Source: Terriglobia bacterium (GTDB lineage: Bacteria; Acidobacteriota; Terriglobia; UBA7540). From it: DNA of 13,336 bases. The translations under genes were made by a program, and so were the position numbers. Under the pieces are notes generated by a model. It worked only from the letters and a program-made list of their open reading frames with translations. It searched no databases and was not told the origin of the DNA. The DNA lies in contig JASHTO010000268.1 in NCBI GenBank assembly GCA_030040515.1, positions 1 to 13,336 on the forward strand, written 5' to 3'. Of this stretch, positions 1 to 7,480 are shown in pieces. Positions within the stretch are counted from its first letter, which is position 1; each line of letters begins with the position of its first letter.

Positions 1-290
1 AACGTGATGGCAGAAACCTCCGAAAGGTCGCGAAGGTTCGAGAAGCCTAACGTTTTCAGAAGACCATGAAACGGGGGGTTTTTCAGGCGAATGCCGTCAA
101 GCACAACGACCCGCGCAAGGTCAAGCAGGTCGCGGGAAAAGAAGCCTGACATTATATCCCTCTGCGCTGAGGTAAGAGGGCTCGCCTGAAAGAGGAATTT
201 ATTGCGTTGCGTTTTGATGTAGCGCGTTACGAGTGCGGGAACGAACAGGATTCGGGCCAGCATCAATTGTATCCTGGCGGCTCGGGTCAT
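1..290 (-). CDS. Conserved hypothetical protein, 5' part only (runs off left edge)
   Basis: An open minus-strand frame enters from the left edge and has no stop until 422-420. The first ATG is at 290-288. A second ATG at 263-261 has AGGA about 8 nt upstream and is an equally good start; a third at 152-150 has AGAGGG in front of it. From 290 the visible 96 codons begin MTRAARIQLMLARILFVPAL and end with a stretch containing VVVLDGIRLKNPPF, LLKTLGFSNL and EVSAIT. This reads as real protein: a hydrophobic/basic N-terminus, then an ordered domain with few rare residues. From memory it resembles the N-terminal part of uncharacterised bacterial proteins that later carry an HExxH-like HELVHVxQY motif, but that part would lie outside the window, so no function is assigned. 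It is divergent from the secreted protein starting at 611. Confidence 0.62.
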   Translation of the reverse strand, partial: MTRAARIQLMLARILFVPALVTRYIKTQRNKFLFQASPLTSAQRDIMSGFFSRDLLDLARVVVLDGIRLKNPPFHGLLKTLGFSNLRDLSEVSAIT

Positions 291-610
291 GGTATCGCGC
301 TCGCGGACATACCGGGGGTGCCTGAGAATATCACGACGCCTTTGATTGTAGCGTCGGAGACTTCCGCGCTCCAGAGCTTTTACCGGAATTCGACCCGATA
401 CTCCAGCTACCTTCGGGTGTCAATGCCACAACGCACGGTGGCCGTAATGCACCAGCATGGTGGTTTATGGCCAGAAATCAGGCGCCGACGCAACCCCGCC
501 GAACCTCAGAAGCACCCTATTTTCAACGAGCTAGGCGGTTCTGGGAATTTGGCAAAGAACTTGCCTTTAGTGAGAGTGCTAGGTGGCCGAAAGCTGGGAG
601 GAAGCTGGGT
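291..610. other. Divergent intergenic region, no gene supported
   Basis: This stretch separates the left-edge minus-strand gene from the plus-strand gene at 611. A TACAAT hexamer on the minus strand (350-345) could be a -10 for the left gene, but its -35 is poor. I see no RNA gene and no convincing promoter for the right-hand gene. The minus-strand frame of the left gene stays open up to 419 and is Arg-rich, but it has no ATG, GTG or TTG codon upstream of 290. Confidence 0.4.
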
Positions 611-1759
611 ATGGTGACCAAATCGATGAAGCGTTTTCAGAAAGCAATGATTTGTAGCTTGGTGGGAATGTTCACCCTGACGATGACGGGGTTCGGGCAG
701 GAGCAGCCGGGGCAATCACCCCAGAATCCGGCGCCCGCCGTGACGCCACAGAATCCGCCGGCGCCAACGGATAATCCGCAGAACCCACCCGCCCCGGATC
801 AGCAAAACCCGCAAACGCCCGATAATCCGCAGAATCCCCCGGCAGATCAGCCGCCCAGTGCGCCGCCGCCCGCAGATCAGCCGGCGACGCCTCAGCCTTC
901 CACGCCTGGATGGCATCGCTTCTCGCCGCCGCCCGCGCAGCCGGCGCCTCCGCAGGGCCCTGCGCCGCAGGCGAATCCCGCACCCGCTCCGCTCCCGGTT
1001 CCCTCGCAGATCACCATTCCTGCGGGGGCATTTATAACCGTGCGGCTTGACCAGCTTCTTTCTTCCGACAAGAACAAAGCGGGCGACACATTCTCCGCAA
1101 GCCTGGCGCGGCCTGTGGTGGCAGATGGGTTGGTGGTTTCCCGGCGCGGCGAAGTCCTGGGCGGCAAGGTGATTGACGCCCGCAAGGCCGGACGCGTGAA
1201 AGGGACTTCCCAGTTGCAGATTACGCTGAATTCCCTGGCACTCGCGGATGGCCAGCAGGTTCCCATCGAGACCACACTCACCAGCATCACCGGACCCACT
1301 TCCAATGGGCGTGATGCCGCCGCCGTGGTGACCACCACCGGCGTGGGCGCAGCGATTGGCGCTGCCGCTGACTGGGGCACCGGAGCCGCCATCGGCGCGG
1401 GCGCCGGACTTGTGGCCGGCCTGGTGGGTGTGCTCGTAACTCGCGGCCGACCCACGGTGATTTACCCCGAATCGCAGTTGACCTTCAAGCTTTCCAAGCC
1501 CGTCACCTTCTCGACCGAACGGGCTCCCCAGGCGTTTGTTGACGCCCGGACTTTGAATACTCAAAGCGCCGGTATGCAGGGTCCCCCACCAGGTTACGGG
1601 CGTGGCTATGCTCCCTGCGCCGGACCGGGTTGCGCTCCCTATCCGCCGCCTTACTACTACGGTCCCTATTACCCCTATTATCCGTACCCCTACTTCTGGG
1701 GACCGACGATTGGTCTCTACTATGGCGGATTTTACGGACGAGGTTTTTATCGGCGCTAA
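611..1759 (+). CDS. Secreted proline-rich glycine-zipper protein
   Basis: 382 residues. The start is set by GGGAGGAAG at 596-604, 6 nt before ATG 611; ATG 626 is an alternative. Residues 1-29 form a signal peptide (basic start, hydrophobic core, probable cleavage near GFGQ). Residues 31-130 are low-complexity Pro/Gln/Asn, with repeated QNPPAP and DNPQNP units. A folded domain begins near residue 131 (SQITIPAGAFITVRL) and contains an SSDKNKAGDTFSASL-type segment, followed by a glycine-zipper hydrophobic stretch at about 244-277 (GVGAAIGAAADWGTGAAIGA) and a strand-rich end (TFKLSKPVTF). The last 60 residues are Tyr/Pro/Gly-rich. Acidobacterial genomes carry many proteins with this IPAGT..VRL plus glycine-zipper layout, all uncharacterised as far as I know. 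It probably acts in the periplasm or envelope; the zipper may insert in a membrane. It is monocistronic, with a strong terminator 46 nt after the stop. Confidence 0.85.
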   Translation: MVTKSMKRFQKAMICSLVGMFTLTMTGFGQEQPGQSPQNPAPAVTPQNPPAPTDNPQNPPAPDQQNPQTPDNPQNPPADQPPSAPPPADQPATPQPSTPGWHRFSPPPAQPAPPQGPAPQANPAPAPLPVPSQITIPAGAFITVRLDQLLSSDKNKAGDTFSASLARPVVADGLVVSRRGEVLGGKVIDARKAGRVKGTSQLQITLNSLALADGQQVPIETTLTSITGPTSNGRDAAAVVTTTGVGAAIGAAADWGTGAAIGAGAGLVAGLVGVLVTRGRPTVIYPESQLTFKLSKPVTFSTERAPQAFVDARTLNTQSAGMQGPPPGYGRGYAPCAGPGCAPYPPPYYYGPYYPYYPYPYFWGPTIGLYYGGFYGRGFYRR

Positions 1760-1804
1760 CAAGTGTGTCCCTTGCTGACTTGTCAGCATTTAATCCTCCG
1801 CAGA

Positions 1805-1846
1805 CCGCCGGCCTGCCCTCTAAGGATCAGGCCGGCGGATTTTTTT
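1805..1846 (+). terminator. Rho-independent terminator after the proline-rich protein gene
   Basis: A perfect 11-bp GC-rich stem, CCGCCGGCCTG (1805-1815) and CAGGCCGGCGG (1828-1838), has a 12-nt loop and is followed by A and a run of seven T (1840-1846). It lies between convergent genes. In the minus direction the same hairpin has no T-run, so it mainly serves the plus-strand gene. Confidence 0.93.
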
Positions 1847-1922
1847 CTGCCCCCAAATCTCACCGTGGATTATGCCAAGGGGTGACGACAAGTGCCACAT
1901 CCCCTCCCGGACAGCTATAAGC

Positions 1923-2990
1923 CTATGCATCGAAACGGGTTACTTGTTTTGTCGGATCTCGCGGTTGAGGATTCCCAGGGACGTCCGATAATCGGTCGAA
2001 CGGCAAGGTCATTTGGGGTTGGCAGGCTGCCGCTGGGGGTTCGGCGCGCGTTCTATTCAGACCGTAGCGGACCCGCAGTCCGGCCACAAACTTCGAGATT
2101 TTTTCCGGATACTCGCCGCGCAGGTATGCGGACCGAGCGTAGAGCCGGTGATAGCGATTAACGAGCTGAGGAAACTCACTTTCCAGAAACGGCATGAAGT
2201 GCTTCATGGCGGAGGGCATCAGGAAAAGCACGCTGGCGTAAAGGCCGCACGCGCCGGCCTCTGCCGCCCGGGCCGCCAGGGCTTCCAGCATGTGGGGCGC
2301 GTCATTCAGCCCGGGCAGAATGGGCATCACGTTCACGCCCACGCGGATTCTCGCCTGGTCCAGCTTGCGGACGGCCTCCAGGCGCTGCGCGGGCGTGGGG
2401 GCTTTGGGTTCGAGCAAGCGCGCCAGGCGCTCATCGAGCGTGGTCACGGTCATGTGGATACTAAATCGATGCTTGCGCGCGAGAGCCCGGTGGAGGTCCA
2501 GATCGCGCAGAATCAGGACTGACTTGGTGGTGATGGAAAGGTCCATCCCCTGGAAATCCGCAAAGACCTCCAGCATGCGTCGGGTGATTTCGAATTGTTT
2601 TTCCGCGGGCTGGTAGGGATCCGTGGCGGTGCCGAGGGCGATGGGCAGACCCTTATCGCGCCCCCGGCGAAGTTCGGCGCGCAGAAGTTCCGATGCGTCG
2701 CTCTTGGCATAGATTTTGCGCTCGAAATCACGGCTGTCCCACATCTCCATGAACTCATGGGTGTAGCGCGCGTAGCAGTATTGGCAGCCGAATTCGCACC
2801 CGCGATAGGGATTGATGGTCCAGGCGAAGGGCCTGCGCCCGTTGGACTGGCGGTTGAGCGTCGAGCGCGCCTCCAGGCGAAAGTATTCCACTTCCGCCCG
2901 CTCGCGCACCAGGGGACTTTCCGCGGCCAGGCGCGCAATGCCTACCAGCGCGGATTTCTCGGCGATTTTTTGCAGCGAAGCACAGCCCAT
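1923..2990 (-). CDS. SPL-like radical SAM protein (Rv2578c type)
   Basis: 355 residues from ATG 2990-2988, chosen because GGAGG (3000-2996) sits 5 nt upstream and a TTGACA promoter element lies just behind it; the frame continues 77 codons further upstream but that part is not protein-like. The radical SAM iron-sulfur motif CxxxCxxC is visible as C65, C69 and C72 in NPYRGCEFGCQYCYAR. Further family signatures are ALGTATDPYQPAEK, the SITTKS strand, and GVNVMPILPGLND. Proteins of this layout are annotated as SPL-family (spore photoproduct lyase-like) or Rv2578c-family radical SAM proteins. They bind a [4Fe-4S] cluster and S-adenosylmethionine, but the true substrate is not established, and this sequence gives no sign of one. 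Cytosolic; it stands alone, convergent with the gene to its left. Confidence 0.88.
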   Translation of the reverse strand: MGCASLQKIAEKSALVGIARLAAESPLVRERAEVEYFRLEARSTLNRQSNGRRPFAWTINPYRGCEFGCQYCYARYTHEFMEMWDSRDFERKIYAKSDASELLRAELRRGRDKGLPIALGTATDPYQPAEKQFEITRRMLEVFADFQGMDLSITTKSVLILRDLDLHRALARKHRFSIHMTVTTLDERLARLLEPKAPTPAQRLEAVRKLDQARIRVGVNVMPILPGLNDAPHMLEALAARAAEAGACGLYASVLFLMPSAMKHFMPFLESEFPQLVNRYHRLYARSAYLRGEYPEKISKFVAGLRVRYGLNRTRAEPPAAACQPQMTLPFDRLSDVPGNPQPRDPTKQVTRFDA

Positions 2991-3020
2991 GCGAACCTCC
3001 CTGAAGACTAGGATGGAGAT

Positions 3021-3049
3021 AGTTTCGCTTTTTATTCGCCTATTGTCAA
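3021..3049 (-). promoter_or_regulatory. Probable promoter of the radical SAM gene
   Basis: A perfect -35 TTGACA occupies 3049-3044 on the minus strand. With a 17-nt spacer the -10 would be GAAACT (3026-3021), which is weak (3 of 6). Transcription would start near 3014, giving a leader of about 24 nt that carries the GGAGG site. This supports ATG 2990 over any upstream start. Confidence 0.45.
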
Positions 3050-3484
3050 GGAATGGCTTCAGGAGCGTTGGCCTACTGAGGTTGGAACATGGCGAAGAAA
3101 TCAGACCGCGCCGGCCGTCTGTCTCTCCGGTCTCGTGAGTCTCAGAAGCCGGATGGACACCATCGGAGCCCAGGATACCGCTGTTTTCGGCAACCAAAGA
3201 GCGCCGCTTTTCTGTCTGCAAGCCTGACGCATTGTTGGTAGGTGACTAACGCGGTGGGAGCAGAGAAAGAATCCGCACTCAATCCCCTGGTTCAGCGACC
3301 TGATCGTGCGTCTCTTTCACGGCAAGGATAGGTTCCTTGGAAAAGCCAAATCATGCCGCCGCAAACCCTATAAGCACCTTGTCAGAAAGGAGGAAGGCTT
3401 CGGTCGGGCATCGCCCTCCCTTCGCCTTCCCCCTTCTGCCGAATTCCACTGCGACATCTCCAAAAATCTTACACTAAGTCCCGA
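3050..3484. other. Intergenic region between radical SAM and receptor genes
   Basis: No gene is supported. The one short plus-strand frame in the right half (3306-3488) has no recognisable protein character. No tRNA-like T-loop or other RNA signature was seen. An imperfect two-tier hairpin at 3385-3436 is listed separately as a possible 3' end of the receptor transcript. Confidence 0.4.
3385..3436 (-). terminator. Possible weak terminator of the TonB receptor gene
   Basis: The outer stem pairs 3389-3398 (GGAGGAAGGC) with 3424-3433 (one mismatch). The inner stem pairs GGGC 3406-3409 with GCCC 3413-3416. In the minus direction it lies about 50 nt beyond the receptor stop, but only three T follow it, so it is at best a weak or factor-assisted terminator. 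Confidence 0.3.
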
Positions 3485-6400
3485 CTAGAAATAGAACTTC
3501 AAAGAGAACTGAATTTGACGAGAAGTTCGACTGAAACCGGGTATATCCCCAGCGCTCGATATCGTGCCGGCACCGGGCGCTCCAGTGGTTGCGTTTGGAG
3601 TGTTGAACTCGGGCCTGTTCATGATGTTGAAAAATTCACCACGAAACTCCAGATACCTCTTCTCAGAGACGTACGTGTCCTTGAAAAGGCTGAAATCCAA
3701 CTCATTCGTTCCAGGCCCGGAAAGGATATCTCTACCTGAGTTCCCAAACGCGTAGAGTGCAGGTGTCACAAAACAGTTTGGATTAAACCATTCATTTACG
3801 GTACGATTAGAGATATTACCGTTGCAGATCCGGTTGGGCCATTCGCCCCGGTCGGTGTTGGACACATCCAATGCCGACGAGGGAGTAAAAGGAAATCCAT
3901 CCTCTTCGGTCAAAATGGCATTCATCTGCCAGCCTTCGGCCACCTTCGCGGGAACGCCGCTAAGTCTAGAGCCGAAATATCGGCCCGGACCAAAAGGCAA
4001 TAGGTAACTGCCGGCGAACGTGAAAACCTGCGGGTAATTCCATGCTGAGGGGCCACGGCTTTGCTGTAAATCGTAATAGTTTTGCACCCCCCCCCACTCA
4101 CCGTCAGAATCGTCAATGCTGCGAGAATACGTGTAGTTTGCAGTGAAACTCAGGCCTTTCCAGGCCCTTTGCGTGACGGCCAATTGCAAGGCATTGTAAT
4201 TGCCCTGCCCATTCATCGCCATATAATTGATGTCAGGCCAGTCTGAGAAGGGCCGGTTCGAGGCGATCAGTCCGGGCGCCGGGACAGCTTGGTTGACGTC
4301 CGTTGTGTACTGGTTTCGATGGGACTGGTTGCCGACATAAGAAAGTGAGAACATGGTGTTCGTAGCAAGCTCACGCTCAACTGTGAAGTTGTATTCTTCC
4401 ACATACGCGTTCTTGCCATAGGGGTTCTGGGCGAGGGTTTCATAACCCTCATTGTTTGCGGGATAGATATAGCCGCCGACCACCGGAATGGATGAAAGGG
4501 GGACAACGGCAGGGAGGACGCCGGTTGCCAGCGTGTTTGTCGGTGTGGTGATGGAGTTGGTGACAGTCGTTCCGCGATAAAATGGCGGGGTCAGCATGAG
4601 TCCTGTCGTAAAGCCACCGAATCCATTTACTGCGTAATCGTCGTAGAAAATTCCAAATCCCCCGCGCACCACCGTTTTATTGTTTATCTGGTACGCGAGA
4701 GAGAAGCGAGGCCCGATGTCACCCCAATCCGTACAACGCAAGGCGCGACCGCAGGGAGCAGAGGGAGCGCTGGCCAAGACGACCGCCCCCCCCGGTATCT
4801 GCGTATCAAAATTGCCTTGCCGGTTAAAGACTTCGGTCCTTGGCATCAACAATTCATAGCGCGTGCCAATCGTCAAAGTGAGCTTTGAGATGACACGGTA
4901 GGTATCTTGGAAATATATCCCGCTTTCCCACTGCCTTTGTCCCGAGATATTGCTGAACACTGCCGAACTGGTGGTTTCCGGGATTCCGAGCAGGAAATCT
5001 GCGTATCCGTTACCCGTTCCCGTGACCCCGAGTTGGCTTGTGTAGTTTCCAGTGAAAGCAAATGCCCCGCGCTGAGTGGGAGACTGAAAATAGTTGTATT
5101 GCCGTCGAATCGCATCGCCTCCAAACTCCATGGTGTGCTTTCCCTTGACCCATGTCATGCTGTCGATCCCCTCAAAGTTATTATCTCCGACCATGAAGGG
5201 CGGTGTAGTGGGTTCACCCAGCATGGTATACCCGGTGATATTGAACGCGGATAAGCCCTGAGTAAAAGGCGCTGTGTTAGAGGGCGGATTGACACCGGGA
5301 ATGCCAAGTGCAGTCGAGAGACCAACGGTTTTGTACAGGGGGTTGGGAATATCTACATATTCTCGGGTGAAGCCAAAATGAGCATCATTCACCAGCGCGG
5401 AACTAAAAGTATGGGTTTCGCCTATCTGTACCCCGCGAGTATTCATCGTTTCGGTAACAGATGTAATCTCACTCGAGATCCCAACTGAAGGGTCTGGAAG
5501 GATCGGCAAGGATAGTTGACTCGGGTCCCCAAGAGTAAAGTTCTGGTACATGAACGAGCCGAAAAAGTTGTCTTTCGACCTCAGTTGACGATCGATCCTT
5601 GCGCCAAAACTGGCGCTGTCTTGAGTGCGCTCCGGGTTCCATTCGAAGTTGTTCACTAAACCCGGTAGGTTGGGAAGTGATTCCTGTAGTGCAGTCAACG
5701 CAAGCGCCGGCGAGCTCAGTCGGTTGGGTAGAATAACGTTGCCAGAAAAGGGTTGCTTGAGGCCCGTTGTCGCGTTGTAGGTCTCTGGGTCAAAGATTTG
5801 GGTGCCGGATTGGGAAAAGTCGCCCTCTTCCTCGGCTGCGGTGGCCACGGTTGTAACGTAGGTTTGTCCTTGGCGGACTTTATCTCCCTCCCAATAAGCA
5901 AAAAAGAAGGTCTTGTCTTTCTGGATTGGCCCACCCAGCGTGGCGCCATACTGATTCATTTTGAATGGTGACTTTACTCCCGGTGTTTGAAAGTAGTTTT
6001 CGGCATCGAGCGCGCTGTTCCGCAAAAACTCATAGGCGTCGCCGTGGAAAGCATTGCCGCCGCTCTTCGTAACGACATTGACCGTCGCCCCAGGGTTTTT
6101 CCCGAATTGCGCGCCCTGGTTGCTGGTTTGTATACTAAATTCTTGAATCGTGTCAACCGGAGGGTAAAGAACGATGTTCGCAACGGTGCTCTCTTCGTTG
6201 TCGATGCTATTTATCGTATAGTTATTGCTCCCAGGGCGCTGCCCACCCACTTGGAATCCGGGGTCACCCGACCTCGCGCCAAGGAACTCGTCGTTGCTCG
6301 GGTTGTCTGTACCGGCGTACGGAGTGACTCCTGCGGAGAGGGCCACCAAGTCAGTAAAGTATCGACCATTCAGGGGCAGAGCCGACACGGCTGTTGGGCC

Positions 6401-6853
6401 GACCTCGCTGGATAACGCGGCCGACTGCGTGACCAGCAAAGGAGCCGCGCCGGCAACCGTAACACGCTGACTCGTGGCCCCCACCGTTAAGGTGATGTTG
6501 ACCATGATGTTCTGGTTAACCTCGATTGTAATGCCTTGTCGAACCTCTGTCGCGAATCCCTTCTGGCTTGCCGTTATTACATACGTGCCGGGCTGAACCG
6601 CCGGAACGACGTATGTCCCTGAGCTGTCAGTGGTCGTTCGGAAGATCGTTACAGAGGTACTTGTGTTAGTGACGACAATGGTTGCTCCCGGCACCACGGA
6701 GCCTGACGAGTCCACCACCGTTCCCGCTATACTTCCCACCACTTTCTGCCCCCAAACCGGCTGAGCGCCTAGGCAACAGAGTAGGGTAACGATAACGATG
6801 CAAAGGCCTGCCAGTACAACGAGCAGACCACTGTTGCTTCTTTTTTTGGGCAT
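3485..6853 (-). CDS. TonB-dependent receptor with N-terminal carboxypeptidase-regulatory-like domain (Oar-like)
   Basis: 1122 residues from ATG 6853-6851, with AAAGGA about 8 nt upstream. Residues 1-36 are a signal peptide (basic MPKKRS, long hydrophobic core, end at PVWGQ). Residues 37-120 form a CarboxypepD_reg/CnaB-like beta-sandwich (SIAGTVVDSSGSVVPGATIV, then GTYVVPAVQPGTYVITA and KGF). A plug domain follows, with LPLNGRYFTDL, VDTIQEFSIQTSNQGAQFG and GATVNVVTKSGGNAFHGDAYEFLRN. The rest is a beta-barrel ending in the aromatic-terminated strand QIQFSLKFYF, a usual outer-membrane insertion signal. Length and order fit the Oar-like family abundant in Acidobacteriota; ligands are mostly unknown, with polysaccharide fragments or peptides often suggested. 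Transport would be energised by TonB/ExbBD, none of which is encoded here. Odd points: in-frame G9 (4095-4087, around residue 920) and G8 (4793-4786, around residue 687) runs, a long leader, and a palindrome over the promoter. It is monocistronic. Confidence 0.92.
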   Translation of the reverse strand: MPKKRSNSGLLVVLAGLCIVIVTLLCCLGAQPVWGQKVVGSIAGTVVDSSGSVVPGATIVVTNTSTSVTIFRTTTDSSGTYVVPAVQPGTYVITASQKGFATEVRQGITIEVNQNIMVNITLTVGATSQRVTVAGAAPLLVTQSAALSSEVGPTAVSALPLNGRYFTDLVALSAGVTPYAGTDNPSNDEFLGARSGDPGFQVGGQRPGSNNYTINSIDNEESTVANIVLYPPVDTIQEFSIQTSNQGAQFGKNPGATVNVVTKSGGNAFHGDAYEFLRNSALDAENYFQTPGVKSPFKMNQYGATLGGPIQKDKTFFFAYWEGDKVRQGQTYVTTVATAAEEEGDFSQSGTQIFDPETYNATTGLKQPFSGNVILPNRLSSPALALTALQESLPNLPGLVNNFEWNPERTQDSASFGARIDRQLRSKDNFFGSFMYQNFTLGDPSQLSLPILPDPSVGISSEITSVTETMNTRGVQIGETHTFSSALVNDAHFGFTREYVDIPNPLYKTVGLSTALGIPGVNPPSNTAPFTQGLSAFNITGYTMLGEPTTPPFMVGDNNFEGIDSMTWVKGKHTMEFGGDAIRRQYNYFQSPTQRGAFAFTGNYTSQLGVTGTGNGYADFLLGIPETTSSAVFSNISGQRQWESGIYFQDTYRVISKLTLTIGTRYELLMPRTEVFNRQGNFDTQIPGGAVVLASAPSAPCGRALRCTDWGDIGPRFSLAYQINNKTVVRGGFGIFYDDYAVNGFGGFTTGLMLTPPFYRGTTVTNSITTPTNTLATGVLPAVVPLSSIPVVGGYIYPANNEGYETLAQNPYGKNAYVEEYNFTVERELATNTMFSLSYVGNQSHRNQYTTDVNQAVPAPGLIASNRPFSDWPDINYMAMNGQGNYNALQLAVTQRAWKGLSFTANYTYSRSIDDSDGEWGGVQNYYDLQQSRGPSAWNYPQVFTFAGSYLLPFGPGRYFGSRLSGVPAKVAEGWQMNAILTEEDGFPFTPSSALDVSNTDRGEWPNRICNGNISNRTVNEWFNPNCFVTPALYAFGNSGRDILSGPGTNELDFSLFKDTYVSEKRYLEFRGEFFNIMNRPEFNTPNATTGAPGAGTISSAGDIPGFSRTSRQIQFSLKFYF

Positions 6854-7074
6854 ACGCCTTATCCTTTTTCATCAAGAGTGTATGATCGATATGCACCCAC
6901 GACCCGACGATCACTCCTCCAGATTGTGGACAGCCGCAATGAGTTTGAGCCTCCCCCGTCAAATCCACAACCAAAAGGACAGGTGGCCCCCTCGGGCCGC
7001 TGCCGCCTCCGCGGGGCCCCCAATCCTATAAAACCTCAAGAATGCTAGAAGCCATTGCAAAATCTCATGCGATG
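6854..7074 (-). other. Long 5' leader of the receptor mRNA (inferred)
   Basis: If the promoter at 7108-7081 is used, the receptor transcript has a leader of about 220 nt. The leader contains a very GC-rich part (6985-7018) in which GGCCCC (6985-6990) can pair with GGGGCC (7013-7018), then a less structured stretch before the ribosome site. No known riboswitch class was recognised. A short minus-strand frame beginning at 6974 overlaps the receptor start and is not protein-like. Confidence 0.35.
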
Positions 7075-7085
7075 GCTTCTAGCAT
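7042..7085. repeat. 18-bp-arm inverted repeat overlapping the receptor promoter
   Basis: Left arm 7042-7059 (ATGCTAGAAGCCATTGCA) and right arm 7068-7085 (TGCGATGGCTTCTAGCAT) are complementary at 17 of 18 positions, the exception being T7056/G7071. The loop is AAATCTCA (7060-7067). The right arm covers the -10 hexamer and the predicted start site on the minus strand. This is the geometry of a repressor operator. It would also put a strong hairpin at the very 5' end of the receptor mRNA. No T-run follows in either direction, so it is not a typical terminator. Confidence 0.85.
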
Positions 7086-7108
7086 AATATGTCTTCTCAA
7101 CATGTCAA
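7081..7108 (-). promoter_or_regulatory. Promoter of the TonB receptor gene
   Basis: On the minus strand, -35 TTGACA (7108-7103, perfect) is followed by a 16-nt spacer and -10 TATGCT (7086-7081; matches TATAAT at positions 1, 2, 3 and 6). The start of transcription would be near 7074, inside the inverted repeat 7042-7085. A direct repeat TGTTGA lies at 7110-7105 and 7102-7097. Confidence 0.6.
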
Positions 7109-7444
7109 CAATACAAATCAGGTATATTGAACGTTTTTTTTAGTTACGCGGCCCGGAGTTGCGAAATTATCGGCTTTGGCGTTGTCAGTAGTAGTCCTTC
7201 ACCGTCCCCCGGGGTACTCGCAACGTTCTGTTTGGAGCTGCACTCCAAGCGTAGAATGCCTCGGCGCTGAACAGAATCGGCTCGCGGGCTGGCGCAGCGA
7301 TGCATTTCAATCTCTGCGTCTAACATTGCAAGATGGAAGTCCCCCTCACAATCGCAGACTCCAACTTCGGGAGTCTGCGCCAGCCCCGGCGGCTGGAGAA
7401 CGCCGCGACAGCGAACGGCACCGCTGCACAGCCTTTTATATTCT
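7087..7444. other. Intergenic region upstream of the ArsR operon, with tandem hairpins
   Basis: No gene is supported, although both strands stay open for about 90-100 codons in places. Two back-to-back inverted repeats are seen: CGCAGACTCC (7353-7362) with GGAGTCTGCG (7370-7379), loop 7 nt; and immediately after it CCAGCC (7380-7385) with GGCTGG (7391-7396), loop 5 nt. Neither is followed by T residues. A run of eight T lies at 7134-7141. The function is unknown. Confidence 0.5.
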
Positions 7445-7474
7445 TTGACAAGCATATGCTCCGTGGGGTATATT
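7445..7474 (+). promoter_or_regulatory. Promoter of the ArsR-VOC-SRPBCC operon with palindromic spacer
   Basis: A perfect -35 TTGACA (7445-7450), an 18-nt spacer and -10 TATATT (7469-7474, 5 of 6) are present. The spacer begins with the perfect palindrome AGCATATGCT (7451-7460), a good candidate operator for autoregulation by the ArsR-type protein. Transcription should begin 6-8 nt after the -10, that is at about 7481, which is the GTG start codon itself. Confidence 0.75.
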
Positions 7475-7480
7475 CAAAGA

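Noticed and set aside
467..610. N-terminal extension of the proline-rich secreted protein
   Set aside because: It would bury the signal peptide 48 residues inside the protein; the GGGAGGAAG ribosome site directly supports ATG 611.
207..617. Open frame of about 136 codons on the plus strand
   Set aside because: It starts with TTG without a ribosome site, has no protein-like pattern, and lies opposite the more convincing minus-strand gene at its left end.
716..1789. Long minus-strand open frame opposite the proline-rich gene
   Set aside because: It is Arg/Gly-rich low-complexity translation that mirrors the Pro-rich repeats; stop-free only because of the base composition.
2991..3221. 77-codon upstream extension of the radical SAM protein
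   Set aside because: It has no family similarity and contains the TTGACA element; GGAGG before ATG 2990 fits better.
3306..3488. Small plus-strand open frame after the receptor gene
   Set aside because: No ribosome site, no recognisable composition or motif, and it ends inside the receptor stop region.
7144..7455. Minus-strand open frame of 103 codons between the receptor and ArsR genes
   Set aside because: Its start lies over the ArsR -35 element, it has no ribosome site, and the paired hairpins at 7353-7396 better explain the base pattern.
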